Shown here in pieces: positions 1 through 6,756 of a stretch of DNA of 6,756 nucleotides (position 1 is its first letter; every line of letters begins with the position of its first letter). The position numbers were made by a program, and so were the translations under genes. Below the pieces are notes generated by a model, which saw only the letters and a list, made by a program, of their open reading frames with translations, was not told the DNA's origin and searched no databases. The DNA is from Sphingomonadaceae bacterium (lineage in GTDB: Bacteria > Pseudomonadota > Alphaproteobacteria > Sphingomonadales > Sphingomonadaceae): positions 1-6,756 of the forward strand of contig JAGREF010000090.1 of the NCBI GenBank assembly GCA_020446665.1. The letters run 5' to 3'.

Positions 1-1208
1 TTGATGCGGATGAATTGCAGGTCGCGGCCCACAGCGCCTTCGATCCGGCCACTCACGGTGCCGGCATCCCAGCCTTTGACCGTTTCCGACACCAGCTGGA
101 CGATCTGGCCGCCATGGCGCGAGGCGAGGCCGACTGCTGTCCGGCGGGCAAAGCGATTGACCTGCGCCTGCAGCGGCACATCATCGCGCAGCCTTGAACC
201 CAGCTCTTTCAGGCTGCCACCCAGCTGGCCGGATAGCGAGGTGTCGGGATTACGCGCCATGCGGATCAGCCCGGCGCGGATCCGTTCCCACACGCCCAGC
301 CACCAATTGGCGAGAGCCGGATTGGCGAGCAATTCATTCTTGAACCCTTCCACCTTGGCGCGCGTTTCGGGATCTTCGACCAGATCGTGCGCAATCTTGT
401 CGAGCCCTTCCTCCACCTTCGCACGCAGCGGGTGATGGGGATCAACCAGCACTTCAGCCAGCAGCTTGTAGAGGCCATCGAGCACGGAATTGGCAACTTT
501 CTCGTCCAGCCCGGTCCAGCGCAGCAGCGCATTTGCGCGATCATGGATCATCGTACGGACCAGCTCTTCATTATCTTCCAGCACCAGCCCGGCCCAGCGG
601 ATGATACTGTCGATCAGCGGCAAATGACGCCGGTCAGCTATCGCGGTCTGGAGCATCTGCCCCAGCAAGGGCGAAATTTCGAGCTTTTCCAGCTGGTGCG
701 ACAGGCCAGTACGCACTTGCCCGCCGAGCTTTTCCTGATCGAGCGATTCCAGCACGTCGGCAAACAAAGCCGCTGCGCCCGAGCTGATGCGGGATTCATC
801 CCCCGCTTGGGGTTCCGCGAGGAATTTGCCGATAGCCTGCGCGATATTCATGGAGCGCATGCGCCGCGCAACGACCTGCGGCGTGAGGAAATTGGCACGC
901 AGGAATTCCGCCATCGTGTCCGCTATGCGGTCTTTCTTCTGCGGTATGATCGCCGTGTGCGGGATGGGGATGCCCAGCGGGTGGCGGAACAGGGCAGTGA
1001 CCGCAAACCAGTCTGCCAGCCCGCCGACCATCGCCGCTTCGGCAAAGGCCAGCGCATAGCCCCAGGCCGGATGGACAGCTTGATAATGGCGGGCGAGGAA
1101 AAACAGGCCTGCCATAGCCACCAGCATGAAGGTTGCGGCCAGCCGCATCCGCCGCGCCTGATCCTGGCGTCTGGCCAGGGGATCTTTGAATGCACCAACC
1201 CCCGCCAT
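1..1208 (-). CDS. DUF445 family membrane protein (3' end beyond window)
   Basis: The reading frame is open from an ATG at 1208 to the left edge, giving 402 residues with no stop, so the C-terminus is cut off. The family signature is clear at residues 62-88: GGLADWFAV followed by ALFRHPLGIPIPH. The visible end, DLQFIRI (396-402), matches the point where DUF445 proteins usually have only a short glycine-rich hydrophobic tail left, so roughly 20-30 residues are probably missing. A basic N-terminus (RRQDQARRMR) precedes a membrane segment at about 23-42 and a second hydrophobic stretch at 49-74. The rest (about 90-395) is mostly charged and probably helical. The family (E. coli YjiN type) is a membrane protein of unestablished function. 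The start is chosen because its ATG overlaps the pump's TAA stop by one base (TAATG) and the family N-terminus fits. No good Shine-Dalgarno sequence lies close by, so translation probably depends on coupling to the pump gene. The family assignment is secure; a role in efflux is only inferred from position. Confidence 0.93.
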   Translation of the reverse strand, partial: MAGVGAFKDPLARRQDQARRMRLAATFMLVAMAGLFFLARHYQAVHPAWGYALAFAEAAMVGGLADWFAVTALFRHPLGIPIPHTAIIPQKKDRIADTMAEFLRANFLTPQVVARRMRSMNIAQAIGKFLAEPQAGDESRISSGAAALFADVLESLDQEKLGGQVRTGLSHQLEKLEISPLLGQMLQTAIADRRHLPLIDSIIRWAGLVLEDNEELVRTMIHDRANALLRWTGLDEKVANSVLDGLYKLLAEVLVDPHHPLRAKVEEGLDKIAHDLVEDPETRAKVEGFKNELLANPALANWWLGVWERIRAGLIRMARNPDTSLSGQLGGSLKELGSRLRDDVPLQAQVNRFARRTAVGLASRHGGQIVQLVSETVKGWDAGTVSGRIEGAVGRDLQFIRI

Positions 1209-4200
1209 TACTCGGCCGGGCTGGCCTCCGCGCCGGCCAAGCCAGTGCGATGTTCGTCACCCGGCTTGTAAGTCAGGAAACGCTTGCGCAGCCATGGGCC
1301 CACGCGCTTTTCGAAGCCATCTGCGAGGCTGAAACCGGCCGGCACGATAACCAGCGTCAGCAGAGTCGAGAGGATCAGGCCACCAATCACCACGATACCC
1401 ATTGGCGCGCGCCAGGCCCCGTCACCGGAGCCGACCCAGCCCGAAATGGCCGTGGGGATCATGCCGGCGGTCATAGCCACCGTGGTCATCACGATCGGCT
1501 GCGCACGCTTGTGCCCTGCCTCAACGATTGCCTCATATTTATGCAAACCCTGATTCATGGCCTCGATCGCGAAATCAATCAGCAGGATCGAATTCTTCGC
1601 CACGATCCCGAACAGGAGTAGCACGCCGATAAAGACCGGAAGGGACAGCGGCTGGGACAGTAGGGCAAGCCCGATCAACCCGCCCAATGGCGCGAGGAAA
1701 AGCGAACCCATATTGACCAGCGGCGACACGAAGCGGTGATAGAGCAACACCAGCACGGCAAAGACCAGTGCTATGCCCGCAAACAGCGCCTTAAAGAAAT
1801 TATCGAGCATTTCCGCTTGCCACTGGTCTGACCCGACCGGGGCATTGGACACGCCTGTGGGCAGGTTCTGTATTATAGGCAACTTCTGGATTGCTTCATC
1901 CATATCGCCCTTCGCCACGCCAGGCGCGAGGTCCGCACCCACAAAGATGCGCCGGTTCTGATTGTAGCGCTGGATAGTGGTGGGGCCGGAGCCAAAGCCG
2001 ATTTCAGCGACGCGGTATAGCGGGACGGAGCCGCCCGTGCTGGTCGGCACAGGCAGATTGCGAATCACATCAAGATCTCGCCGCGATTGCTCCGCCAGCC
2101 GCACGCGAATGGGCACCTGACGGTCGGATAGCGAAAATTTGGCGGCATTCTGGTCAATATCGCCCAGCGTGGCGATGCGGATCGTCTGGCTCAGCGCCGC
2201 CGTGGTCACACCCAGACTCGCCGCCAGATCCATCCGCGGCTTGATGACGAGTTCGGGGCGCTGCAAGTCCGCCTCGACGCGCGGGGCCACCAGACCCTTC
2301 AGGCCAGACATCTGCCGGGCGAGTGTAGTTGCTGCCTCTTCAAGGGCGATCGGATCAGAGCCGGAGAGCATGACGGAAATCGCCCGGCCGGTGCCCCCGC
2401 CCCCACCCTGGTTGCTCTGGAAAGATACGCGTGCGTCCGGGATTTCCTGCAACAGGGGGGTAAGATCGCGTTCAAATTCCTGTTGCGAACGTTCCCGGTC
2501 AGCCTTCAGCGTGATGAACAGTCGCGCACTGCCTTCATTGATGCGTTCCAGCGCGGCATCGACTTCCGGTTGCCTGGCCATGATCGCACTGACGCGATCA
2601 GTAACCGCTTCAGTCTGCGCCAACGTTGTGCCGGGCACCATCTCGATCCGTACCCGACTGAAATCCGAGTCGAAATTGGGGAAGAATTGCCCCGGCAGCG
2701 ACGCGAACAAGCCGCCCGTCATCACCAGCGCAGCCAGCCCTACGCCCATCATCCACACGCGATGGTCCCGCCGCCGCGCTGCGAGGCGGCCGGACATATA
2801 GCCATACCAAGCGCCAAAATTCTGAGAAATCGCGGTGCCGACCAGAGCCATGCCCTTGCGCAGCACCCACCCCACGGCAAGACCGCCAAAATATCCGGCG
2901 GCCAGCCCCAGCGCTAGCGCCAGCAACATCGGCACACCCAGCGGCGGCAATGCCATTGCCACCCCGGCGATAATGCCGAAAAACACCAGCACGGTGACCA
3001 TCAGCAGCAGGAACCAGATAATGTAATACCACCAGCGCCCTTCTACCGGCCGCAATTGCGCACGGTAGCGATCAACGGCTGACTGATCGAGCGACCAGTG
3101 AAGGATACGCATGTAGCGATCCATCATCGGCCCTTCGCCATGACTCGCTTGGCCTTTTGCTTCGAGGAAATAGGCCGCGATCATGGGTGTGATCATTCGG
3201 GCGACCGCCAGTGACATCAGCACCGAGACAACCACGGTGAGACCAAAATTCTTGAAGAACTGGCCGGAAACGCCAGGCATCAGGCCCACGGGCAGGAACA
3301 CTGCTACAGTCGAGAAAGTTGTCGCCACGACCGGCAGACCGATTTCGTCAGCCGCGTCGATCGATGCCTGATAGGCGCTTTTGCCCATGCGCATATGGCG
3401 CACGATGTTTTCGATCTCCACGATCGCATCGTCCACCAGCACCCCGGCCACCAGCCCCAACGCCAGCAACGACAATGTGTTGAGCGTAAAGCCCATTAAA
3501 TCCATGAAATAAAAGGTCGGGATCGCCGAAAGCGGGATCGCCAGCGCGGAAATGATCGTCGCGCGCCAGTCACGCAGGAAGAAGAACACCACCACCACGG
3601 CCAGAATGGCCCCTTCGACCATGGCCGCAATCGAGCTTTCATATTGCGCCTTGGTATAATCGACAGAGGTAAACAGGCGAGTGAACTTGACCCCCGGGTT
3701 CACTTTCTCGATGTCCTGCAGCACCTTGACGGTTTCATCATAGACCGACACGTCAGAGGCACCGCGGGCACGGGTGATACCGAAGGTTACCACCTCGCGC
3801 CCGTCGATCTTGCCGATGGAGGTCACTTCACCAAAACTGTCGCGCACTTTTGCGATATCGGCCAGCTTGATCGTCCGGCCGCCGCCCATGGGTATTTGCA
3901 CCTGCGACAGGTCATAGGCGGACTGCGCATTGCCCAGCACACGCACAGACTGCCGCGATCCGGCGATTTCTGCACGGCCGCCCGCCGCATTGAGATTGAG
4001 CTGGCGCAGCGCGTTATTGACCTGACTTGCCGTAACGCCCATCGACTGCATCTTGGCCGGATCCACAATCACCAGAATTTCGCGAGACACGCCACCGCCG
4101 CGGCTCACTTCGGCCATACCTTCGATCGATAGCAAGCGCTTCTTGATCGTGTCGTCAATGAACCACGACAATTGCTCCAGCGTCATGTCGGGCGCGGACA

Positions 4201-4636
4201 CGGCAAAATATCCGATCGGCTCCGACGATGTCTGGGCACGAAACACGCGCGGCTCCAGAATACCGTCAGGCAATTCGCCGCGGATCTGGTCAACGGCGGA
4301 TTTCACTTCGTTCACGGCCTGCGCAATATCAGTGCCGATTTCGAATTCGACCATCGTCTGGCTGAATCCCTCAGACGCACTGGAGCTGATATTTTCAACT
4401 CCCTGTACGCTGCGAATCGCCGCCTCGACCCGCTGTGTAATCTGGTTTTCAATTTCCGTCGGTGCAGCACCCGGCTGTGAGATCCCGACAATCACCATCG
4501 GAAACTCAATATCCGGATTGTCCTGCACTTTCATATCGTTGAAGCTCATCAGCCCGGCAATCACCAGCCCGATAAACAGCACGATAGGTACCACCGGATT
4601 GCGGATCGACCAGGCAGAAATATTGCGAAAATCCAT
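1208..4636 (-). CDS. RND efflux pump inner-membrane permease, HAE1/AcrB-like
   Basis: This 1142-residue protein is a proton-driven inner-membrane transporter that would export drugs or amphiphilic compounds from the periplasm or membrane, working with the adaptor encoded just upstream. The architecture is that of RND pumps. TM1 lies at about 13-31, followed by the first periplasmic porter/docking loop (about 32-335). TM2-TM6 lie at about 338-491, TM7 at 627-646, the second periplasmic loop at about 650-940 and TM8-TM12 at 945-1105. TM4 carries the paired aspartates D402-D403 in [10 protein letters not shown], equivalent to AcrB D407/D408. TM10 has K1014 in [10 protein letters not shown], equivalent to AcrB K940. 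The double aspartate favours the HAE1 (hydrophobic/amphiphilic substrate) class over heavy-metal pumps. It is longer than AcrB (about 1049 residues), mainly because of two extra hydrophobic segments (about 536-592) between TM6 and TM7. It starts 5 nt after the adaptor stop and overlaps the DUF445 start. The frame is intact. The substrate cannot be read from sequence. Confidence 0.96.
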   Translation of the reverse strand: MDFRNISAWSIRNPVVPIVLFIGLVIAGLMSFNDMKVQDNPDIEFPMVIVGISQPGAAPTEIENQITQRVEAAIRSVQGVENISSSASEGFSQTMVEFEIGTDIAQAVNEVKSAVDQIRGELPDGILEPRVFRAQTSSEPIGYFAVSAPDMTLEQLSWFIDDTIKKRLLSIEGMAEVSRGGGVSREILVIVDPAKMQSMGVTASQVNNALRQLNLNAAGGRAEIAGSRQSVRVLGNAQSAYDLSQVQIPMGGGRTIKLADIAKVRDSFGEVTSIGKIDGREVVTFGITRARGASDVSVYDETVKVLQDIEKVNPGVKFTRLFTSVDYTKAQYESSIAAMVEGAILAVVVVFFFLRDWRATIISALAIPLSAIPTFYFMDLMGFTLNTLSLLALGLVAGVLVDDAIVEIENIVRHMRMGKSAYQASIDAADEIGLPVVATTFSTVAVFLPVGLMPGVSGQFFKNFGLTVVVSVLMSLAVARMITPMIAAYFLEAKGQASHGEGPMMDRYMRILHWSLDQSAVDRYRAQLRPVEGRWWYYIIWFLLLMVTVLVFFGIIAGVAMALPPLGVPMLLALALGLAAGYFGGLAVGWVLRKGMALVGTAISQNFGAWYGYMSGRLAARRRDHRVWMMGVGLAALVMTGGLFASLPGQFFPNFDSDFSRVRIEMVPGTTLAQTEAVTDRVSAIMARQPEVDAALERINEGSARLFITLKADRERSQQEFERDLTPLLQEIPDARVSFQSNQGGGGGTGRAISVMLSGSDPIALEEAATTLARQMSGLKGLVAPRVEADLQRPELVIKPRMDLAASLGVTTAALSQTIRIATLGDIDQNAAKFSLSDRQVPIRVRLAEQSRRDLDVIRNLPVPTSTGGSVPLYRVAEIGFGSGPTTIQRYNQNRRIFVGADLAPGVAKGDMDEAIQKLPIIQNLPTGVSNAPVGSDQWQAEMLDNFFKALFAGIALVFAVLVLLYHRFVSPLVNMGSLFLAPLGGLIGLALLSQPLSLPVFIGVLLLFGIVAKNSILLIDFAIEAMNQGLHKYEAIVEAGHKRAQPIVMTTVAMTAGMIPTAISGWVGSGDGAWRAPMGIVVIGGLILSTLLTLVIVPAGFSLADGFEKRVGPWLRKRFLTYKPGDEHRTGLAGAEASPAE

Positions 4637-4641
4637 GGCGA

Positions 4642-5838
4642 TCAGTTCTTCGCCTTGACTGGCTTGACTATATCGCCCGGGGCGAGGAAGCCGCCTGCGC
4701 GCAGCACGACCCTCTCGGATCCGTCAAGGCCCTCTGCGATAGTGATCCCGGCATCCGTAACCTGTCCGATTTTCACCCGCCGCTGCTCCACCTTGTTGTC
4801 CTTGCCTACAATATAGACATAGCTGCCCTTGTCATCCGACTGGATCGCGCTTTCCGGCAACATCGGCGCAACTACTGTGCCACTGCTGATCCTGGCGGTC
4901 GCGAAACCGCCGGGGCGAAGCTCTGTTGCATAGGAGAGCGCGATGCGCACGGTGCCCTGGCGATCCTGTGCATTAATGGTCGGCGCGACCTGCCACACCT
5001 GCCCTACGAAACTCTTGTCCGTGCCCACCGGTACGATTTCTGCGCTGACCCCGACGGAGATTTTCGCCAGTTCGGTTTCACCCACACGCGCCAGCATCTC
5101 CATCTCGCCGCCACGGGCAATGGTGAAGAGCGGGCTGCCGCCACCGCCGACTGTCTGCCCGACTTCGACATTGCGTTCCAGCACGAGACCAGAAGCCGGC
5201 GCATAAATGTTGAGACGCGCCGTGCGGGCGCGCAGTTCGTTCACTTGTGCCCGGGCGACCTGCACTCTGGCCGCCGCCGCATCGCGGGTCGCGGTCAGGC
5301 GGTCAATATCGGCCTTGGAGATAAAGCCACGCTCGACCAGCTTCATCGCGCGATCGAGATTGGCCTGCGCCAGACTGGCATCTGCCTGCGCCACGCGCAC
5401 CTGCGCCTCTGCACTGGCGATCTGCTGGACCTGCACCGAACGGTCAATCGACACCAGCACCTGGCCCTGTTGCACCCAGTCGCCCGCATCCACCGGGACG
5501 GCGACCACCCGCCCCCCTTCGCCGACGGAGCCGACCGGCAGGGTGCGTCTGGCAGCGAGGGTCCCGGTCGCTTCGATTTCACCTTCGACCGTCTGGCGGC
5601 CGGGCACGGTTACACTCACCACCGGCACCTGCGCGCCTTCACCGGCGGCAATGCCGGGTTCTTCCGAACTGTGGGTCAGCCAGTAGAGCAGGCCAGCGGC
5701 AAACAACCCCGCAAGGGCAATCAGCGCGATCCGCAGCTTGCGCGGGGGTGCCACGCCGACACCTTCCGATGGGCCATCATGCGAGGCACCGGCCATAGCC
5801 GCCTCGTCATCAAGCTTCATGCTGGTTTCGTAATTCAT
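4642..5838 (-). CDS. RND efflux periplasmic adaptor (membrane fusion protein)
   Basis: This 398-residue protein is the periplasmic adaptor linking the RND pump encoded next to it to an outer-membrane channel. It has a hydrophilic N-terminal tail (1-33) and one membrane anchor at about 35-54 (LRIALIALAGLFAAGLLYWL). The first lipoyl half-motif is around 100-132 (GRVVAVPVDAGDWVQQGQVL). An Ala/Gln/Arg-rich coiled-coil hairpin spans 135-206, and the second lipoyl half is at 208-240 (IYAPASGLVLERNVEVGQTV). A beta-barrel follows at about 245-320 and a membrane-proximal domain at 325-395. The order matches HlyD/AcrA-type adaptors. There is no cysteine and so no lipobox; it should be anchored by the uncleaved helix, not by lipid. 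The ATG at 5838 is the first in frame and lies about 20 nt from the predicted transcription start. A second ATG six codons later (codon 7) is possible but has no better ribosome site. The gene heads the operon and ends 5 nt before the pump. Confidence 0.95.
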   Translation of the reverse strand: MNYETSMKLDDEAAMAGASHDGPSEGVGVAPPRKLRIALIALAGLFAAGLLYWLTHSSEEPGIAAGEGAQVPVVSVTVPGRQTVEGEIEATGTLAARRTLPVGSVGEGGRVVAVPVDAGDWVQQGQVLVSIDRSVQVQQIASAEAQVRVAQADASLAQANLDRAMKLVERGFISKADIDRLTATRDAAAARVQVARAQVNELRARTARLNIYAPASGLVLERNVEVGQTVGGGGSPLFTIARGGEMEMLARVGETELAKISVGVSAEIVPVGTDKSFVGQVWQVAPTINAQDRQGTVRIALSYATELRPGGFATARISSGTVVAPMLPESAIQSDDKGSYVYIVGKDNKVEQRRVKIGQVTDAGITIAEGLDGSERVVLRAGGFLAPGDIVKPVKAKN

Positions 5839-5859
5839 GGCCCCACTGCCTCGAAATCG

Positions 5860-5875
5860 TGGCGTTTATACGCCA
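5860..5875. promoter_or_regulatory. Palindromic operator candidate over the efflux promoter
   Basis: A perfect inverted repeat, TGGCGT-N4-ACGCCA, lies 22-37 bases upstream of the adaptor start codon and contains the predicted -10 box in its centre. Overlapping it, 5867-5880 forms an imperfect palindrome (TATAC-GCCA-GTGTA, one mismatch per arm). Position and symmetry suit a dimeric repressor that blocks RNA polymerase, as TetR-family proteins do at many RND operons. No regulator gene is visible in the window, so the binding protein is unknown. Confidence 0.5.
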
Positions 5876-5893
5876 GTGTATTACAGGTCTAAA
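5865..5893 (-). promoter_or_regulatory. Predicted promoter of the adaptor-pump-DUF445 operon
   Basis: Read on the minus strand, TTTAGA (5893-5888, 4 of 6 to the -35 consensus) is followed after exactly 17 bases by TATAAA (5870-5865, 5 of 6 to the -10 consensus). Transcription would start near 5858, leaving a leader of about 20 nt before the adaptor ATG. The leader contains GAGG and GGGG runs that could serve as a weak ribosome site. This is the best promoter-like match I found in the 225-base gap upstream of the operon. Confidence 0.55.
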
Positions 5894-5896
5894 CCA

Positions 5897-5917
5897 GCGG
5901 GCGCAACCAAGGCCCGC
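5897..5917. repeat. Inverted repeat upstream of the efflux promoter
   Basis: GCGGGC (5897-5902) and GCCCGC (5912-5917) are perfect 6-bp arms separated by 9 bases, immediately upstream of the predicted -35 box. It could be a second regulator site or a chance GC-rich repeat. It has no U-tract, and no gene ends nearby that would need it as a terminator. Confidence 0.3.
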
Positions 5918-6015
5918 CTTTGATCACATGTGCCTTAGGCGCGGGACTGGCAATCAGCAATCACCCGTTCGACAGGTTACGTTTGCAACCGACGAGCAGC
6001 ATGGGCACAGATCCG

Positions 6016-6049
6016 GCCTGCGGGCGACACAGCCGTGCCGCCCGCAGGC
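6016..6049 (-). terminator. Long GC-rich hairpin after the GlsB-type gene
   Basis: Perfect 11-bp arms (GCCTGCGGGCG and CGCCCGCAGGC) enclose a 12-nt loop, which can itself form three more pairs (CAC/GTG). The hairpin begins 14 bases after the stop codon of the small membrane protein gene, where a 3'-end structure is expected. Neither strand shows a U-run after the stem, so this is not a classical intrinsic terminator. It may terminate inefficiently, help Rho, or protect the mRNA end. Confidence 0.6.
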
Positions 6050-6063
6050 AAATCAGCTATAGC

Positions 6064-6336
6064 TCAGCGCACCTTGCCGCGCTTGATAAGGTTAACAATC
6101 GCCAGCAGGATCACAGCGCCTGCCAGCGCAGTCAGCAAGGTCATCGGGTCAAAGGCGTTTTCACGCAGGCGGCCGCCGCCCAGCAGCCCGCCAAGCAGGA
6201 ACCGCCCGAGGATCGAGCCGACCCCGCCCACCACGATATTCCAGAAAATGCCCATGCTGGCATCGCGATTCATGATCAAGCTTGCGACCCACCCGATGAT
6301 ACCGCCCATGACAACGGCGATGATGAAATCAATCAT
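6064..6336 (-). CDS. GlsB/YeaQ/YmgE family small membrane protein
   Basis: This 90-residue, very hydrophobic protein belongs to the transglycosylase-associated protein family (Pfam Transgly_assoc; GlsB/YeaQ/YmgE), whose members are small inner-membrane proteins linked to stress responses. The 'transglycosylase' label is historical and implies no enzyme activity. Three membrane segments are visible at about 3-22, 28-52 and 65-84. The family pattern of glycines is present in GWVASLIM (15-22) and WNIVVGGVGSILG (32-44). The C-terminus is basic (KRGKVR). Length is close to the usual 80-90 residues. The start is fixed by a strong ribosome site, GGAGGAA, six bases or so upstream of the ATG. It stands alone between the sciP terminator and its own downstream hairpin, so it is probably monocistronic. 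Its physiological role here is not known. Confidence 0.92.
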   Translation of the reverse strand: MIDFIIAVVMGGIIGWVASLIMNRDASMGIFWNIVVGGVGSILGRFLLGGLLGGGRLRENAFDPMTLLTALAGAVILLAIVNLIKRGKVR

Positions 6337-6340
6337 TGAG

Positions 6341-6347
6341 TTCCTCC
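6341..6347 (-). promoter_or_regulatory. Strong Shine-Dalgarno of the GlsB-type gene
   Basis: GGAGGAA on the minus strand sits 4-6 bases before the ATG at 6336, near the ideal spacing. It is far stronger than any ribosome site before the three efflux-operon genes and supports high translation of this small protein. Confidence 0.8.
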
Positions 6348-6359
6348 ATTTGCTTTCCT

Positions 6360-6389
6360 GCCTTGCAGCACAACAAGCACTGGCAAGGC
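6360..6389. repeat. Inverted repeat in the GlsB-type gene's upstream region
   Basis: GCCTTGC (6360-6366) and GCAAGGC (6383-6389) are perfect 7-bp arms with a 16-base spacer, 24-53 bases upstream of the start codon. It could be an operator or a leader hairpin. A GGAAC motif (6399-6395, minus strand) lies just upstream. I see no convincing -10 partner, so the promoter of this gene is not located, only that it should lie within 6337-6434. Confidence 0.3.
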
Positions 6390-6434
6390 TGTCAGTTCCC
6401 GGTGATTCGCCCCGGGATGGTGGAGGTGATACGC

Positions 6435-6466
6435 AAAAAAGCGGGCCGGAGCTAACCGGACCCGCT
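6435..6466 (-). terminator. Rho-independent terminator of sciP
   Basis: On the minus strand AGCGGG-T-CCGG pairs with CCGG-CCCGCT around a 6-nt loop, with a single bulged base, and runs directly into six T residues. This is a textbook intrinsic terminator 26 bases beyond the sciP stop codon. It separates sciP from the small membrane protein gene. Confidence 0.9.
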
Positions 6467-6492
6467 GATTGGCCGAATTGTCGGCATGAGAA

Positions 6493-6756
6493 TCAGTATT
6501 TTAGCTGACGCTCATAGAGGTCGCGATAATGCTGGATGCGCGTGACGCGCAGGCCCTGCATGCCAGAACGATCCACTGCCCGCTGCCACGACGCGAATTC
6601 CTCAAGCGTGAGGTCATAGCGTTCCAGCACTTCGTCAATCGTCAGCAACCCGCCATTAACGGCCGCCACGACTTCCGCCTTGCGGCGCACGACCCAGCGT
6701 TTCGTGCTGGGCGGCGGCAGGTCGGCAATCGTCAGCGGCTCGCCGAGCGGGCCGAT
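6493..6756 (-). CDS. sciP: CtrA inhibitor SciP (DUF1153), N-terminus beyond window
   Basis: The frame is open to the right edge, giving 87 residues and a TGA stop. It begins inside the conserved start region IGPLGEPLTIADLPPPSTKR, so only about 4-10 residues should be missing. The core RWVVRRKAEVVAAV (20-33), GGLLT (35-39), ERYDLTLEEFASW (45-57) and GLRVTR (68-73) matches the DUF1153/SciP family closely, including its helix-turn-helix region. In Caulobacter, SciP is a small nuclear-free cytoplasmic regulator that binds the master cell-cycle activator CtrA and stops it from recruiting RNA polymerase at its target promoters. The same role here is inferred from family identity. An internal ATG at 6690 would give 65 residues but would discard conserved sequence, so it is not the start. 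A strong terminator follows immediately. No functional link to the neighbouring stress or efflux genes is evident. Confidence 0.93.
   Translation of the reverse strand: MGPLGEPLTIADLPPPSTKRWVVRRKAEVVAAVNGGLLTIDEVLERYDLTLEEFASWQRAVDRSGMQGLRVTRIQHYRDLYERQLKY

Noticed and set aside
796..1260. 154-residue minus-strand frame crossing the pump-DUF445 junction
   Set aside because: It is out of frame with both real genes and has an Arg/Pro/Gly/His-rich composition typical of a shadow.
387..1271. 294-residue plus-strand open frame
   Set aside because: It lies antisense to the clearly recognisable DUF445 gene, has no family features, and is rich in His/Arg/Gln as expected for a shadow frame of GC-rich DNA.
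2139..2801. 220-residue plus-strand open frame
   Set aside because: It is antisense to the conserved RND pump, with Ser/Arg/Ala-biased composition and no recognisable domain.
1208..4636. Naming the pump acrB or a heavy-metal pump such as cusA
   Set aside because: The double aspartate in TM4 argues against the heavy-metal class, but orthology to AcrB itself cannot be shown and the protein has an insertion AcrB lacks, so no symbol is given.
4053..4658. 201-residue plus-strand open frame
   Set aside because: It is antisense to the pump N-terminal region and spans the pump-adaptor junction; it reads as a complement shadow.
5925..5932. CACATGTG palindrome as a CRP/FNR-type site
   Set aside because: It is only 8 bp, and the flanks lack the spaced half-sites of either regulator, so chance is a sufficient explanation.
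5859..6339. Plus-strand open frames across the gap upstream of the efflux operon
   Set aside because: They overlap the hairpin, the predicted promoter and part of the antisense of the GlsB-type gene, and show low-complexity polar composition with no convincing ribosome site or family resemblance.

Overview
The window looks like chromosomal DNA of an alphaproteobacterium, most likely a sphingomonad or Erythrobacteraceae-type organism. The sequence is GC-rich, it carries the alphaproteobacterial CtrA co-repressor SciP, and its RND, DUF445 and GlsB proteins have the flavour of that group. The genus is an inference from protein character, not from a database match. Every gene I can support lies on the minus strand, so the gene order is read from right to left.

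At the right edge (6493-6756) is a nearly complete sciP gene, missing only its first few codons. A strong U-tailed terminator follows it at 6435-6466. Next comes a short monocistronic gene (6064-6336) for a GlsB/YeaQ/YmgE-type small membrane protein. It has a near-perfect Shine-Dalgarno sequence and a long GC-rich hairpin just after its stop codon.

The rest is a three-gene cluster that reads as one operon. It starts from a promoter at about 5865-5893, whose -10 box sits inside a perfect 6-bp-arm palindrome that looks like a repressor operator. The order is a periplasmic adaptor (membrane fusion protein, 4642-5838), an RND inner-membrane efflux pump of the HAE1/AcrB type (1208-4636), and a DUF445 membrane protein (1208 leftward past the window edge). 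The gaps are 5 nt between adaptor and pump, and a one-base TAATG overlap between pump and DUF445, so translation is probably coupled. No outer-membrane channel gene is present; the pump would have to use a TolC/OprM-like channel encoded elsewhere.

The adaptor and pump together should form the inner-membrane and periplasmic part of a tripartite drug or amphiphile efflux system powered by protons. DUF445 has no firmly established function; its coupling to the pump is the main contextual clue here. Nothing in the window looks like a mobile element, CRISPR array, RNA gene or novel defence system. The points most worth a second look are an extra two-helix membrane insertion in the pump, the pump-DUF445 coupling, and the operator-like promoter.
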